64,000 nucleotides of DNA from Thiohalocapsa sp. (GTDB taxonomy: Bacteria > Pseudomonadota > Gammaproteobacteria > Chromatiales > Chromatiaceae). Positions 9,875 through 19,091 of this stretch are shown piece by piece. The stretch is taken from positions 62,001-126,000 of the forward strand of contig JAIPFF010000006.1 of NCBI GenBank assembly GCA_021736785.1, in the 5' to 3' direction. Each line of letters begins with the position of its first letter. Positions within the stretch are counted from its first letter, which is position 1. The translations under genes were made by a program, and so were the position numbers. The notes under the pieces are model-generated. The model saw only the letters and a program-made list of their open reading frames with translations, did no database searches and had not been told where the DNA came from.

Positions 9875-10734
9875 AGCGCATTCTCCAGCCAGAGCAAGCC
9901 GATCGCGAACAGGGGCGCCGCGGCGGTCATGCTGTCGATCCGGTCGAGGACGCCGCCGTGCCCCGGCAGCAGCGAGCCCGCGTCCTTGAGGCCGCGCTGT
10001 CGCTTCAGCAGGCTCTCGAACAGATCCCCGGCCACCGACAGCACCGCGGTCATCGCGCACAGCAGAAGTAAAAACAGGCTCTTACCCGGCGGCAGACCCA
10101 ACGCGGCAACCAGCACGGCACCCCAAAGTGCCGCCGCGACGACACCGCCATAGACGCCGGCCCATGTCTTGCCCGGACTCACGGCCTGCGCGAGCTTGCG
10201 CGTCCCCCACCGGCGCCCGGCAAAATAAGCGGCCGAGTCGGCGATCCAGATGAGGACCATCAGCGCCAATACCAGCGATGGTCCGAGCTCGGCGACACCG
10301 TGCAGGGCGACCAGCGCGACCCATGGGATCACCAGCACGATCAAGCCTACCGCGATCAGCGCCGGCGCGAGCCCGGACTTTGCCTCCACCCGACGCACCT
10401 GCGCCAATGCGAGCACGACCGCAGCCCACCAAAAAACGGCAAAACCCAGCAGGTACGGAGCCCATCCGCGCGGGGCGAACTGCCACTGCAGGAGCATGCA
10501 CAGCGCCACCAGCGTCACGTAGGCGGCCCGACCACGCCAGGCATGCAATCCTACGAAGCGAGCCCACTCCCAGGCGCCGATACAAACCACCGCGCCCATC
10601 AGGACGGCAAAGTAAGAGGTTGGCAGAAACAGGACCGCGGAGACGATGACCGGTATCAAGATCGCGGCGGTCGCCAGCCGCTGTTTCAGCGCTTCGGGGA
10701 TCGACAACGGCTGCGGTTCCCTAGGTGGCGACAC
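9871..10734 (-). CDS. cdsA: phosphatidate cytidylyltransferase
   Basis: CdsA makes CDP-diacylglycerol from CTP and phosphatidic acid, the precursor of all phospholipids, at the inner membrane. The product has about eight membrane segments and ends with the family signature (around [31 protein letters not shown], conserved S-x8-KR-x3-KD-x5-PGHGG-x2-DR-x-D). The start is uncertain. GTG 10734 gives 287 residues and overlaps uppS by 14 bases. TTG 10707 gives 278 residues and has a better ribosome site (AGGGA ten bases upstream). ATG 10785 is inside uppS and unlikely. Confidence 0.93.
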   Translation of the reverse strand: MSPPREPQPLSIPEALKQRLATAAILIPVIVSAVLFLPTSYFAVLMGAVVCIGAWEWARFVGLHAWRGRAAYVTLVALCMLLQWQFAPRGWAPYLLGFAVFWWAAVVLALAQVRRVEAKSGLAPALIAVGLIVLVIPWVALVALHGVAELGPSLVLALMVLIWIADSAAYFAGRRWGTRKLAQAVSPGKTWAGVYGGVVAAALWGAVLVAALGLPPGKSLFLLLLCAMTAVLSVAGDLFESLLKRQRGLKDAGSLLPGHGGVLDRIDSMTAAAPLFAIGLLWLENAL

Positions 10735-11491
10735 GGGAGGCGATTTGCTCGCCGGTGAGACCGAAGCGGCGCTGCCGGCGGGCAAAGTCGCTCAGCGCGG
10801 CATTGAACGCGTCGGTATCGAACTCCGGCCACATCAGATCGGAGAAATAAAGCTCGGCGTAGGCGGACTGCCAGAGCAGGAAGTTACTGATCCGTTTCTC
10901 GCCGCCGGTGCGGATGAACAGATCCGGGTCGGGCGCATCGGGAAACGAAAGACGGGCCGAGATCGCAGTCTCGTCGATGTCGTCGACCCGCATGCGCCCT
11001 TCGGCAACCTCGACTGCGATGGCTCGGGTCGCTTGAGTAATGTCCCAACGGCCGCCGTAATTGGCCGCCACCTGGAGGATCAGACGACTGTTGTGCTCGG
11101 TGGCACGTTGAGCGTCCATGAATTGCCCCTGAAGCCGCGGCGAAAACGCGGACATATCGCCGATGATGCGCAGGCGCACGTCGTGCTCGACCAAACGCTT
11201 CACCTCGGCCTGCAATGTGCTCATGAACAGTTCCATCAGCACGTTGACTTCGCTCGGCGGGCGGCGCCAATTCTCGCTGCTGAACGCGAACAGCGTCAGG
11301 ACGCCGACGCCGCAGCGCAGACTTTCCTCCACGACAGCGCGCACACTCTTGGCTCCGGCGCGATGGCCGGCGCTGCGCGGCAGGCCGCGCTGGCGCGCCC
11401 AACGCCCGTTGCCGTCCATGATGATGGCCACGTGCTCGGGCATGCCTGGCGGGGTCTCTGCGTCGTCGATGCCCGAAATGCTACTGGTCAC
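10721..11491 (-). CDS. uppS: undecaprenyl diphosphate synthase (cis-prenyltransferase)
   Basis: UppS condenses isopentenyl diphosphate onto farnesyl diphosphate to give C55 undecaprenyl diphosphate, the lipid carrier for peptidoglycan and O-antigen. At 256 residues it has the family length. The conserved MDGNGRWA motif carries the catalytic Asp26. FAFSSENWRRP and the C-terminal DLFIRTGGEKRISNFLLWQ are also intact. It sits between frr and cdsA, 34 bases after the frr stop, the common proteobacterial arrangement. Confidence 0.97.
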   Translation of the reverse strand: MTSSISGIDDAETPPGMPEHVAIIMDGNGRWARQRGLPRSAGHRAGAKSVRAVVEESLRCGVGVLTLFAFSSENWRRPPSEVNVLMELFMSTLQAEVKRLVEHDVRLRIIGDMSAFSPRLQGQFMDAQRATEHNSRLILQVAANYGGRWDITQATRAIAVEVAEGRMRVDDIDETAISARLSFPDAPDPDLFIRTGGEKRISNFLLWQSAYAELYFSDLMWPEFDTDAFNAALSDFARRQRRFGLTGEQIASRVAT

Positions 11492-11525
11492 TTTATAGTC
11501 GATCCGTGTGCTGCACCGAAACGGA

Positions 11526-12083
11526 TCAGATGGACATCAGGTCCGCTTCTTTCTCTTCCAGGATCTGATCGACCTCTTTGACGAACTGATCGGTGAGCTT
11601 CTGCACGATTTCCTGCCCGCGGCGCTCGTCGTCCTCGGAAATCAGCTTTTCCTTCACCAGCTCTTTCAGTTCCTGATTTGCATCGCGCCGGATATTGCGC
11701 ACGGCGACCCTTGCCTGTTCCGCCTCATGGCGGGCGATACGTTGCAGGTCGCGGCGCCGCTCCTCCGTGAGAGGAGGCATCGGCACCCGGATCACGGTGC
11801 CGGCGGTATTCGGATTGATACCGAGATCTGACTGTATGATTGCCTTCTCGACGGCCTGCACCATGGTGCGCTCCCATGGTGTGACGGTCAGCGTGCGAGC
11901 GTCCTCGACCGCGACATTGGCCACCTGATTCACCGGCACATCGCTGCCGTAGTAGGAGACCTTGACGTGATCAAGCAAAGAGGGATGGGCGCGGCCGGTG
12001 CGGATTTTGGCCAGCTCATGACGCAGTGCTTCGGCGCTCTTGGCCATCCGATCGGCCGCGTCTTTCTTGATGTCGTCGATCAT
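11526..12083 (-). CDS. frr: ribosome recycling factor
   Basis: RRF acts with EF-G to split post-termination ribosomes. Starting at ATG 12083 it is 185 residues, the usual length. It begins [16 protein letters not shown] and has the conserved [23 protein letters not shown] region. The [16 protein letters not shown] segment lies in the hinge/domain II area. The long C-terminal helix of domain I ends with [16 protein letters not shown] ribosome site (GGAAG) precedes the start, and the gene begins just two bases after the pyrH stop, so translational coupling is likely. Confidence 0.97.
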   Translation of the reverse strand: MIDDIKKDAADRMAKSAEALRHELAKIRTGRAHPSLLDHVKVSYYGSDVPVNQVANVAVEDARTLTVTPWERTMVQAVEKAIIQSDLGINPNTAGTVIRVPMPPLTEERRRDLQRIARHEAEQARVAVRNIRRDANQELKELVKEKLISEDDERRGQEIVQKLTDQFVKEVDQILEEKEADLMSI

Positions 12084-12085
12084 CG

Positions 12086-12808
12086 TTACTTCCCGGGCTC
12101 CACCAAAGAGCCGATGTCCTCGCCCGCGGCGGCGCGGGCCAGCGCGCCGGGCTCGTAGATGTTCATCACGCGCAACGGTATCTCGTTGTCTCGGCACAGC
12201 ACGATCGCTGTCGTGTCCATGACGCCGAGCCGCTCGCTGATCACTTGATCGTAGTTGAGGTGCTTGTAGAAGTCAGCAGCCGGATTCTTCACCGGATCGT
12301 CCGAGTAGATGCCGTCGACCTTCGTGGCCTTGATCAGCAGATCGGCGCCGATCTCGACGGCGCGCAGGCTGGCCGCCGAGTCGGTGGTGAAGAACGGATT
12401 GCCCGTACCGGCGGCGAACAGCACGACCCGCCCCTGCTCCAGGTGGCGAACGGCTTCGTCGCGGGCGAAATGCTCGCAGATCGGACCCATCGCGATCGCC
12501 GACATGACCCGGGCCTGCACGCCGGCGCGCTCGAGCGCATCGCGCATCGCGAGTGCGTTCATCACCGTCGCGAGCATGCCCATGTGGTCGCCGGTCACCC
12601 GATCCATGCCCCGCGCCGCCAGGCCGGCGCCGCGGAAGATATTGCCGCCGCCGAGCACCAGCGCGATCTGCGCGCCGGCAGCCGCGCATTCGGCCACATC
12701 GCCGGCCAACCGGTCCAGCAAGTCGGGGTCGATGCCGCACGCGGCGTTGCCGAGCAGCGCCTCGCCGCTCATCTTGATCAAAAGCCGACGGTGCACGGGT
12801 ACGTTCAC
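12086..12808 (-). CDS. pyrH: uridylate kinase
   Basis: PyrH phosphorylates UMP to UDP, using the amino acid kinase fold typical of bacterial hexameric UMP kinases. The 240-residue protein has KMSGEALLG at the N-terminus, the [14 protein letters not shown] phosphate loop, and [15 protein letters not shown] followed by [12 protein letters not shown] for nucleotide binding. It lies between tsf and frr in the standard order. The 196 bases separating it from tsf hold no convincing promoter or terminator. Confidence 0.97.
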   Translation of the reverse strand: MNVPVHRRLLIKMSGEALLGNAACGIDPDLLDRLAGDVAECAAAGAQIALVLGGGNIFRGAGLAARGMDRVTGDHMGMLATVMNALAMRDALERAGVQARVMSAIAMGPICEHFARDEAVRHLEQGRVVLFAAGTGNPFFTTDSAASLRAVEIGADLLIKATKVDGIYSDDPVKNPAADFYKHLNYDQVISERLGVMDTTAIVLCRDNEIPLRVMNIYEPGALARAAAGEDIGSLVEPGK

Positions 12809-13004
12809 GGAGTCGCTTGCCTCGCTTCAGTCGTGTCGGTTAACGGCATCGTGGCGCGCCCGCTACCGGCGCATCCTCGAACTGCACCGCCTATCGTGCA
12901 TCCGTCGGCGACACATGTCGACGCCGAGCGAACCCCCTTGTCGGCATTTGGCGGATTCGGCCAGTCGCCGGAACACCGGAGGCCGCCGACGACGCCCTCG
13001 ACGC

Positions 13005-13895
13005 TCAATCGGCCTGGCGGGCCTGCGCTTGGACCTCTTCGGCGAAGTTCTCGGTTTTCTTTTCGATGCCTTCGCCGACTTCCAGGCGCGCAAAGCGTAC
13101 CACGGTGGCTTCGGCCTGTTTCAGCAGTTTGCCGACCTGCGTATCGGGATCTTTGACGAAGGCTTGGCCGAGCAGCGTCACCTCTTCGAGGTACTTACGC
13201 ATGCGCCCTTCGATAATTTTATCGACGATTTCCGCGGGTTTTCCGCTGTCGAGCGCTTGTGCGCGGAAGATCTCGCGCTCCTTATCCAAGACCTCCGCCG
13301 GCACTTGGTCTGCATCCACGCAGAGCGGGTTGGTGGCGGCAATGTGCATGGCGATACCGCGCCCGAGCTCATCGTCGCCGCCGATCATGTCGACGACCAC
13401 GGCGATGCGCACGCCGTGGCGATAGCTGTGCAAGCGGCCCTCGGCGGCATCGAAGCGCACCAGCCGACGCACCTGAACGTTCTCGCCCACCTTGGCCACG
13501 AGCGCCTCGCGCGCATCGTTGACGCTGGTGCTCTCGCCGGTCTTCAGCGGCGCCTGCGCGAGTGCCTCGGCGTCGGCCGCGTCATTGGCCAGGGCGCTGT
13601 CGGCGACTGCGCCGGCGAAGCTCGCGAAATTCTCGTCCTTGGCAACGAAATCGGTCTCGCTGTTGATCTCGACGATGACACCGCGCCGGGCGTCGTCGGA
13701 CAGGCGCACCTCGAGCACGCCGTCCGCGGCGACGCGGCCGGCCTTCTTCGCGGCTTTTGCCTGTCCCGACTTGCGCATGGCCTCGATGGCCGCCTCGATA
13801 TTGCCGTCGGTTTCGACCAGCGCCTTCTTGCACTCCATCATGCCGGCGCCGGTGCGCTCGCGCAGCTCCTTGACCAGGGAGGCTGAAATCGCCAT
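13005..13895 (-). CDS. tsf: elongation factor Ts
   Basis: EF-Ts is the guanine nucleotide exchange factor for EF-Tu. The 296-residue product has the N-terminal UBA-like domain (LVKELRERTGAGMMECKKAL). The core TDFVAKDENF motif inserts into the EF-Tu Mg site. The repeated core subdomains and the coiled-coil follow, with the C-terminal module ending LLKQAEATVVRFARLEVGEGIEKK. It lies 265 bases after rpsB, a spacing like that of the E. coli rpsB-tsf operon. Confidence 0.97.
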   Translation of the reverse strand: MAISASLVKELRERTGAGMMECKKALVETDGNIEAAIEAMRKSGQAKAAKKAGRVAADGVLEVRLSDDARRGVIVEINSETDFVAKDENFASFAGAVADSALANDAADAEALAQAPLKTGESTSVNDAREALVAKVGENVQVRRLVRFDAAEGRLHSYRHGVRIAVVVDMIGGDDELGRGIAMHIAATNPLCVDADQVPAEVLDKEREIFRAQALDSGKPAEIVDKIIEGRMRKYLEEVTLLGQAFVKDPDTQVGKLLKQAEATVVRFARLEVGEGIEKKTENFAEEVQAQARQAD

Positions 13896-14134
13896 GACTC
13901 ACTCCACTACTAGATTGATTCGATTGACTGGATGGGATTCGACATCGCGCAACGCGGCACGGCGCAAAGCAGGTTGCGGCCGACTGCCGACGGCGCGAGC
14001 CAGAGCGACGGATCGCCGGACCGCGGTGTTCGGGCGCCGTAAGCCCCTGGATCGCTTTGCAGCGGGCCGCGCCCGGGCATCACCCGGCACACTCGCCCGG
14101 TTGGCCGGCGGCCGCGCGCTGCCGAAGGTCCGAC

Positions 14135-14156
14135 GGCCGGGGCATGCGCCCCGGCC
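14135..14156 (-). terminator. strong rpsB-tsf intergenic hairpin
   Basis: Directly after the rpsB stop lies a perfect inverted repeat, GGCCGGGGC then a four-base loop then GCCCCGGCC. This is a nine-pair, nearly all G-C stem with no T-run after it. It is therefore not a full intrinsic terminator, but it could attenuate transcription into tsf, mark a processing site, or protect the rpsB 3' end. The remaining intergenic sequence to 13896 shows nothing else clear. Confidence 0.5.
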
Positions 14157-14160
14157 GCGC

Positions 14161-14931
14161 TCAGGAGGCCTCGCCCTCGGCGGTCTCCATCGCGGGCTGC
14201 TCCGGATTCCCGGCCAGCTCGGGCTCCGAGCGGCCGGCCATCGCCGCCGCGGTCTGCCGGCCGTCGAGGATTGCCGAGGCCGCGCCCTCGATGTAAAGCG
14301 AGACGGCGCGGATCGCGTCGTCGTTACCGGGGATGACGTAGTCGATGCGGCTCGGATCGTTGTTGGTGTCGACGACGCCGACGACCGGGATACCGAGCTT
14401 GTTGGCCTCGGTCACGGCGATATGCTCGTGGCCGACATCGACGACGAACATCGCGTCCGGCGGCGCGTCCATGTTCTTGATGCCACCGAGACTGCGCTCG
14501 AGCTTCTCGCGCTCGCGGCTCAGCGTCAGCTGCTCTTTCTTGCCGAAGCGCTCGATGGTGCCCTCTTCGAACATGGCCTCGAGCTCCTTCAGGCGCTGGA
14601 TCGACTGGCGCACGGTCTTGAAGTTGGTCAGCATGCCGCCGAGCCAACGATGATTGACGTAGGGCATGCCGCAGCGCGTCGCCTGCTCGCGCACGGCGTC
14701 CTGTGCGGCGCGCTTGGTGCCGACGAACAGGATGCGCCCGCCGTTGGCGGCCAGCTTGCCGAGATAGTTCGTCGCCTCCTGATACAGGGGCAGCGACTTC
14801 TCGAGATTGATGATGTGAATCTTGTTGCGCTGGCCGAAGATGTAAGCGGCCATCTTCGGGTTCCAGTAACGGGTCTGGTGTCCGAAATGGACACCGGCCT
14901 GCAGCATCTGCCGCATGGATACGTCGGACAT
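14161..14931 (-). CDS. rpsB: 30S ribosomal protein S2
   Basis: S2 is a late-assembling small-subunit protein needed to bind S1. From ATG 14931 ([20 protein letters not shown]) it is 256 residues, with a GAGGAAG ribosome site just upstream. The family hallmarks are [32 protein letters not shown], the [14 protein letters not shown] segment and [27 protein letters not shown]. The C-terminal tail (about 25 residues, Glu- and Ala-rich) is longer than in E. coli. It is divergent from map. An ATG at 14973 would add 14 residues and lies in the leader structure. Confidence 0.97.
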   Translation of the reverse strand: MSDVSMRQMLQAGVHFGHQTRYWNPKMAAYIFGQRNKIHIINLEKSLPLYQEATNYLGKLAANGGRILFVGTKRAAQDAVREQATRCGMPYVNHRWLGGMLTNFKTVRQSIQRLKELEAMFEEGTIERFGKKEQLTLSREREKLERSLGGIKNMDAPPDAMFVVDVGHEHIAVTEANKLGIPVVGVVDTNNDPSRIDYVIPGNDDAIRAVSLYIEGAASAILDGRQTAAAMAGRSEPELAGNPEQPAMETAEGEAS

Positions 14932-14970
14932 GATTTTCTTCCTCGTGTCGGGTTGGACCTCCACGCGCCC

Positions 14971-15006
14971 CATGATGCAACCCCCGAGGGGGCACCCGGC
15001 ATCATG
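14971..15006 (-). promoter_or_regulatory. structured leader of rpsB, candidate S2 autoregulatory element
   Basis: In the 5' untranslated region, 40 bases before the rpsB start, an eight-base perfect inverted repeat (CATGATGC at 14971-14978, GCATCATG at 14999-15006) encloses an inner CCCC-CGAG-GGGG hairpin (14982-14991 region). S2 is known to repress rpsB-tsf through the rpsB leader in gammaproteobacteria. Position and structure fit that role. The assignment is by inference, not by sequence match. Confidence 0.5.
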
Positions 15007-15268
15007 TGTCGGCGCGTGTGTGGCGTTGGTTTTTCGACGACTTTACGGAGCCGGCCCGGGTAGGACGGTCCCACGCTGCGGCGGGCGGATTGCGAGCATT
15101 TCGCGGCGCGCGGTCCCCAATAGACGAAACCGGCGGCGGCGTCGCGGTCGGCCTTCCGCATGAGGGTGCGAAGGCGGCACGACAGGAGTTGCAACCGGTG
15201 GGTTTCGTCGGCAGATTCTGGACTGCGGCGCGCAAAGCACAACGAGCATTTGCCCGACCACGCCGCGT

Positions 15269-15297
15269 TTTATACCATGGCGGGTCTTCTCCGGCAA
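15269..15297 (-). promoter_or_regulatory. rpsB promoter
   Basis: On the minus strand TTGCCG (15292-15297) and TATAAA (15269-15274) are separated by exactly 17 bases, a good sigma70 match (4/6 and 5/6). The start site would fall near 15262, giving a leader of about 330 bases that contains the hairpin at 14971-15006. It likely drives rpsB-tsf and, by read-through, the envelope block. Confidence 0.7.
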
Positions 15298-15389
15298 TCT
15301 CGAGCCGCCCCCCCGGACCCGCCGGAATCCGAAAACAGCCGCGCCTTCACGAGAAGGCCAGCCTCGACGTGGACGCCGCCGAACGACTC

Positions 15390-16172
15390 ATGAGCGTGAC
15401 CATCAAAACTGCAGCAGAGATCGAGAAGATGCGCGTCGCCGGGCGCTTGGCCGCCCAGGTGTTGGAGATGGTCGGGCAGCACGTGAAGCCCGGCGCGACG
15501 ACCGACGAGCTCGACCGACTCTGTCACGACTTCATCGTTCACGAGCAGAAAGCCATCCCTGCACCGCTCGACTACCGCGGCTTCCCGCGCTCGATCTGCA
15601 CCTCGGTCAACAATCAGGTCTGCCACGGCATCCCCGGCAACAAGCGCCTGAAAAAAGGCGACATCATCAACATCGATGTCACCGTTATCAAAGACGGCTT
15701 CCACGGCGACACCAGCAAAATGTTCTTTATCGGCGAGCCGTCGGTGCTGGCAAAGCGGCTGGTGGCGATCACGCAGCAGGCGATGCGTATCGGCATCGGG
15801 CAGGTGCGTCCGGGGGCGACGATCGGCGACATCGGCCACGCTATCCAGACTTTCGTCGAGGACAACAATTATTCGGTGGTGCGCGAGTACTGCGGCCACG
15901 GCATCGGCCGCGAATTTCACGAGGAGCCCCAGATTCTCCACTACGGCAATCCGGGCGAGGGAACGGTGTTGGAGCCCGGCATGTGCTTCACGATCGAGCC
16001 CATGGTCAATGCGGGCAAGCGGCATGTGAAGCTGCTGCCGGACGGCTGGACCGTGGTCACCAAGGACCGCAGCCTGTCGGCTCAATGGGAGCACACCATC
16101 CTCGTGACCGAAGATGGCCGCGAGATTCTCACCCTTCGCGACGAAGAGCGGGAGACGCCCGCAGCCTCATGA
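15390..16172 (+). CDS. map: methionine aminopeptidase, type I
   Basis: MetAP removes the initiator Met co-translationally. The 260-residue product begins MSVTIKTAAEIEKMRVAGR. Metal ligands of the pita-bread fold are in INIDVTVIKDGFHGDTSKMF (two Asp), the GHGIGREFHEEP segment (His), FTIEPMV (Glu) and the SAQWEHT segment (Glu). No strong ribosome site is visible. Its stop overlaps the glnD start as ATGA, so glnD is probably translationally coupled. Confidence 0.97.
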   Translation: MSVTIKTAAEIEKMRVAGRLAAQVLEMVGQHVKPGATTDELDRLCHDFIVHEQKAIPAPLDYRGFPRSICTSVNNQVCHGIPGNKRLKKGDIINIDVTVIKDGFHGDTSKMFFIGEPSVLAKRLVAITQQAMRIGIGQVRPGATIGDIGHAIQTFVEDNNYSVVREYCGHGIGREFHEEPQILHYGNPGEGTVLEPGMCFTIEPMVNAGKRHVKLLPDGWTVVTKDRSLSAQWEHTILVTEDGREILTLRDEERETPAAS

Positions 16173-18910
16173 GCGCCGTCATCAGCGATAGGCCCGCGGC
16201 CGAGCTACCGGCCGAAATGCGGCGGCTGATCGAAGTCGACGACGCCGACGCGGTGAAAACGTTCAAAGACACCCTGCATGCGGCAAAGCGCCGGCTTTTC
16301 GAGCGCTACGAGCAGGGTGTGCCGGTGACCGAGCTGGTCGCCGAGCACAGCCGGCTGGTGGATCTGCTGGTGGAAAGCGCCTGGCGGCGATTCCTGCCGG
16401 GCACGGTGCCCGACCCGGCCGCCGGGCCCGCGGCGCACGAAGAGGCCGCGGAAAGCGGCGGAACCCGCGCCGAGCTCCGCGCGGCGCTGGTCGCGGTCGG
16501 CGGCTACGGACGCCAGGAACTGCACCCGGCCTCGGACATCGATCTGCTGATCTTGATCGACGAAGACGGTCTCGAGCGCATGGGAGAGACCATCGGCGCG
16601 CTGGTGATCTTCCTTTGGGATATCGGCCTCGAGATCGGCCACTCGGTACGCACGGTGCGGGAGTGCCGCGAAGAGGCAGGCGGCGATGTTACCGTCATCA
16701 CGAACCTGATCGAGTCTCGCCGCATTACCGGAAGCCCCGTTCTCTACGAGCAGATGCGCGACGCGATCGCGCCGGACAGCGTCTGGCCGAGCGAAGCCTT
16801 TTTCGAGGCCAAGTGCAAGGAGCAGCTCGCACGCTGGCACAAGTACGGCGATACGGCCTACAACCTGGAGCCCAACATCAAGGAGAACCCGGGCGGCCTG
16901 CGCGACATTCAGATGATCGGCTGGGTGGCCAAGCGCCACTTCGATGCCGATTCGCTGCACGACCTGGTCGCCCACGACTTCCTGACCGAAACGGAATACC
17001 TGGCGCTGATCGACGGCCAATCCTTGCTGTGGCGCATCCGCTTCGCACTGCATCGGCTCACCGGGCGGCGCGAAGACCGTCTGCTGTTCGACTACCAGCG
17101 CACGCTCGCGAACGAATTCGGCTTCACCGACGAGGGCGGCAACCTGGCCGTCGAGCAATTCATGCAGCAGTATTACCGTGCTGTCGTCGAGCTGAACCGT
17201 CTCAACGAGATGCTGATGCAGCTATTCCAGGAAGCCATCCTGCTGCATGATCAAATCGGCCCGCCCCAGCCGATCAATAAGCGCTTCCAGAGCCGAAGCG
17301 GTTACCTGGAAGTGACCCACGAACGGGTCTTCGAGCGCTGGCCTATCGCGCTGCTGGAGATTTTCCACGTACTGCAGCAGCGCCCGGAGCTCAAGGGAAT
17401 ACGCGCCAGCAGCATTCGGCTGATCCGCGAGAACCGCCATCGCATCGACGACGATTTCCGTGAAGACGTGCGTGCGCGCAGCCTGTTCATGGAGATTCTG
17501 CGCTACCCGACGGGTGTCACTCACGCGCTTCGACGCATGAACCGCTACGGCGTGCTGGCCGCATACATCCCGGCCTTCGCGAACATCGTCGGGCGCATGC
17601 AGTACGACCTGTTCCACGTGTACACCGTCGACGAGCATACGCTGCGACTGCTGCGCAACCTGCGCCGGTTTATGGTGCCCGCGCACAACGGCGAGTTCCC
17701 GCTGTGCAGCTCCATTGCCCAGCATGTGCCGAAGATCGAGCTGCTGTACATCGCCGGACTCTTTCACGACATCGCCAAGGGACGCGGCGGCGATCACTCC
17801 TTGCTCGGCGCCCGCGATGCCTGGGACTTCTGCCAGCTGCATTATCTGAGCGAGTTCGACAGCCGCTTGGTGGCCTGGCTGGTGGAGCAGCACCTGCTGA
17901 TGTCCATGACCGCCCAGCGCAAGGATATTTCGGACCCGGTCGTCATCCAGGCCTTTGCCGAGCAGGTCGGCGACACCAACCGGCTCGACTATCTCTATCT
18001 GCTGACGGTCGCCGATGCCAGGGCCACCAACCCCAAACGCTGGAGCTCCTGGAGCAATGCCCTGCTGCGCGACCTCTACCATGCCGCCCGCCGGGCACTG
18101 ACCCGCGGACTCGACAATCCGCAGGCCCAGGACGAGCTGGTAGAGCAAAAACAGCGCGAGGCGATGCGCATCCTGGCTCAGGAAGGTATCGAGGCCGAAG
18201 ATTGCCGCGGGCTGTGGAGTCGTTTCGGGATCGAGTTCTTCACGCCCAGCTCTCCGGACGAGATCGCCTGGCAGACCAAGCAAATGCTCTCCGCCAGCGC
18301 CGAAACGCTGCCGATCGTACTGGTCCGCCCGGTGGCCACGCGCGGCTGCAGCGAGGTCTTTATCTACACGCAAGACGAGAAGAACCTGTTCGTGCGTATC
18401 ACCGCGCTGCTCGACCAGCGGGCGCTGAACATCATGGATGCCCGCATCACGACCACCGACGACGGTTTCGCGGTCAACGCCTTTCAAGTGCTGGGCCCGG
18501 ACCGCAAGCCGGTCGATCCCGGCAACGAAAGCGACGAAATTCGGGCGCTGCTGCTGGCCGAGCTGCGCACGCCGCAGGAAAAAGGCCTGCGCGTGACCCG
18601 ACGCCTGCCGCGGCAGCATCGTCACTTTCCCACCGAGACACGGGTCAGTTTCGCCGAGGACGGCAGCAACGAGCGAACGATGATGCGGCTCACGACCCTC
18701 GACCGCCCGGGCCTGCTCGCGGAGATCGGCGCCGTCTTCGAGGAATGCGATATCCGGCTGCAAAGCGCGAAGATCGCAACCGTCGGGGCGGAAGTGGACG
18801 ACGTCTTCTTCATCACCACCCAGGACGCGACGCCGATCACCTGCGAAACCGCGCTCAGTTGCCTGCGGCGCGAGATCCACAGTCGGCTCGAGCGCTCGCG
18901 GCCCGCCTGA
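16169..18910 (+). CDS. glnD: bifunctional PII uridylyltransferase / uridylyl-removing enzyme
   Basis: GlnD senses glutamine and adds or removes UMP on PII proteins, controlling glutamine synthetase adenylylation and NtrBC. The product is 913 residues (E. coli 890). The N-terminal nucleotidyltransferase has GGYGRQELHPASDIDLLIL (about residues 110-130). A central HD hydrolase domain has FHDIAKGRGGDHSLLGA. Two C-terminal ACT domains bind glutamine (VRITALLDQRALNIMDARI and LTTLDRPGLLAEIGAVF). The start is ATG 16169, overlapping map. Open frame upstream to 15983 is within map. Confidence 0.96.
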   Translation: MSAVISDRPAAELPAEMRRLIEVDDADAVKTFKDTLHAAKRRLFERYEQGVPVTELVAEHSRLVDLLVESAWRRFLPGTVPDPAAGPAAHEEAAESGGTRAELRAALVAVGGYGRQELHPASDIDLLILIDEDGLERMGETIGALVIFLWDIGLEIGHSVRTVRECREEAGGDVTVITNLIESRRITGSPVLYEQMRDAIAPDSVWPSEAFFEAKCKEQLARWHKYGDTAYNLEPNIKENPGGLRDIQMIGWVAKRHFDADSLHDLVAHDFLTETEYLALIDGQSLLWRIRFALHRLTGRREDRLLFDYQRTLANEFGFTDEGGNLAVEQFMQQYYRAVVELNRLNEMLMQLFQEAILLHDQIGPPQPINKRFQSRSGYLEVTHERVFERWPIALLEIFHVLQQRPELKGIRASSIRLIRENRHRIDDDFREDVRARSLFMEILRYPTGVTHALRRMNRYGVLAAYIPAFANIVGRMQYDLFHVYTVDEHTLRLLRNLRRFMVPAHNGEFPLCSSIAQHVPKIELLYIAGLFHDIAKGRGGDHSLLGARDAWDFCQLHYLSEFDSRLVAWLVEQHLLMSMTAQRKDISDPVVIQAFAEQVGDTNRLDYLYLLTVADARATNPKRWSSWSNALLRDLYHAARRALTRGLDNPQAQDELVEQKQREAMRILAQEGIEAEDCRGLWSRFGIEFFTPSSPDEIAWQTKQMLSASAETLPIVLVRPVATRGCSEVFIYTQDEKNLFVRITALLDQRALNIMDARITTTDDGFAVNAFQVLGPDRKPVDPGNESDEIRALLLAELRTPQEKGLRVTRRLPRQHRHFPTETRVSFAEDGSNERTMMRLTTLDRPGLLAEIGAVFEECDIRLQSAKIATVGAEVDDVFFITTQDATPITCETALSCLRREIHSRLERSRPA

Positions 18911-19022
18911 GATAGCCGTTACGGCCCGGCCTCTGATCCCCGTCCTCCGCCCGCCGCGGCGACGCAATGGCTCGCCGCAAGTGTCATGACCCGACGCAGG
19001 TCAGGAAACCCCGTGTCGAGTA

Positions 19023-19051
19023 TTGACGGTGCGCCGTGACTATCCTAGAAC
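19023..19051 (+). promoter_or_regulatory. probable promoter of the exported protein gene at 19092
   Basis: TTGACG (19023-19028) and TAGAAC (19046-19051) are separated by exactly 17 bases, giving 5/6 and 4/6 matches to sigma70. Transcription would begin about 30 bases before ATG 19092. It lies after glnD, so the small gene probably has its own transcript. Confidence 0.6.
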
Positions 19052-19091
19052 AAACGATCAGCAGATACTTATTTACATTGGATCGGCAGTC

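Larger units (their letters stand above)
14932..15389. other. divergent rpsB / map intergenic region
   Basis: These 458 bases separate rpsB (minus) from map (plus). They hold the rpsB promoter (15269-15297) and a leader hairpin (14971-15006). A purine-rich ribosome site lies next to rpsB. No convincing plus-strand promoter for map was found; TTGCCC at about 15251 with TATACC at 15271 has only a 15-base spacer. Open frames here look like chance extensions of map. Confidence 0.7.

Noticed and set aside
7784-10153. Long open frame (789 codons) on the plus strand across rseP and dxr
   Set aside because: It is antisense to two well-supported genes, has no recognisable motif, and shows shadow-type composition.
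17222-18967. 581-codon frame opposite glnD
   Set aside because: GlnD domains cover the interval on the plus strand; no domain is seen in the shadow.
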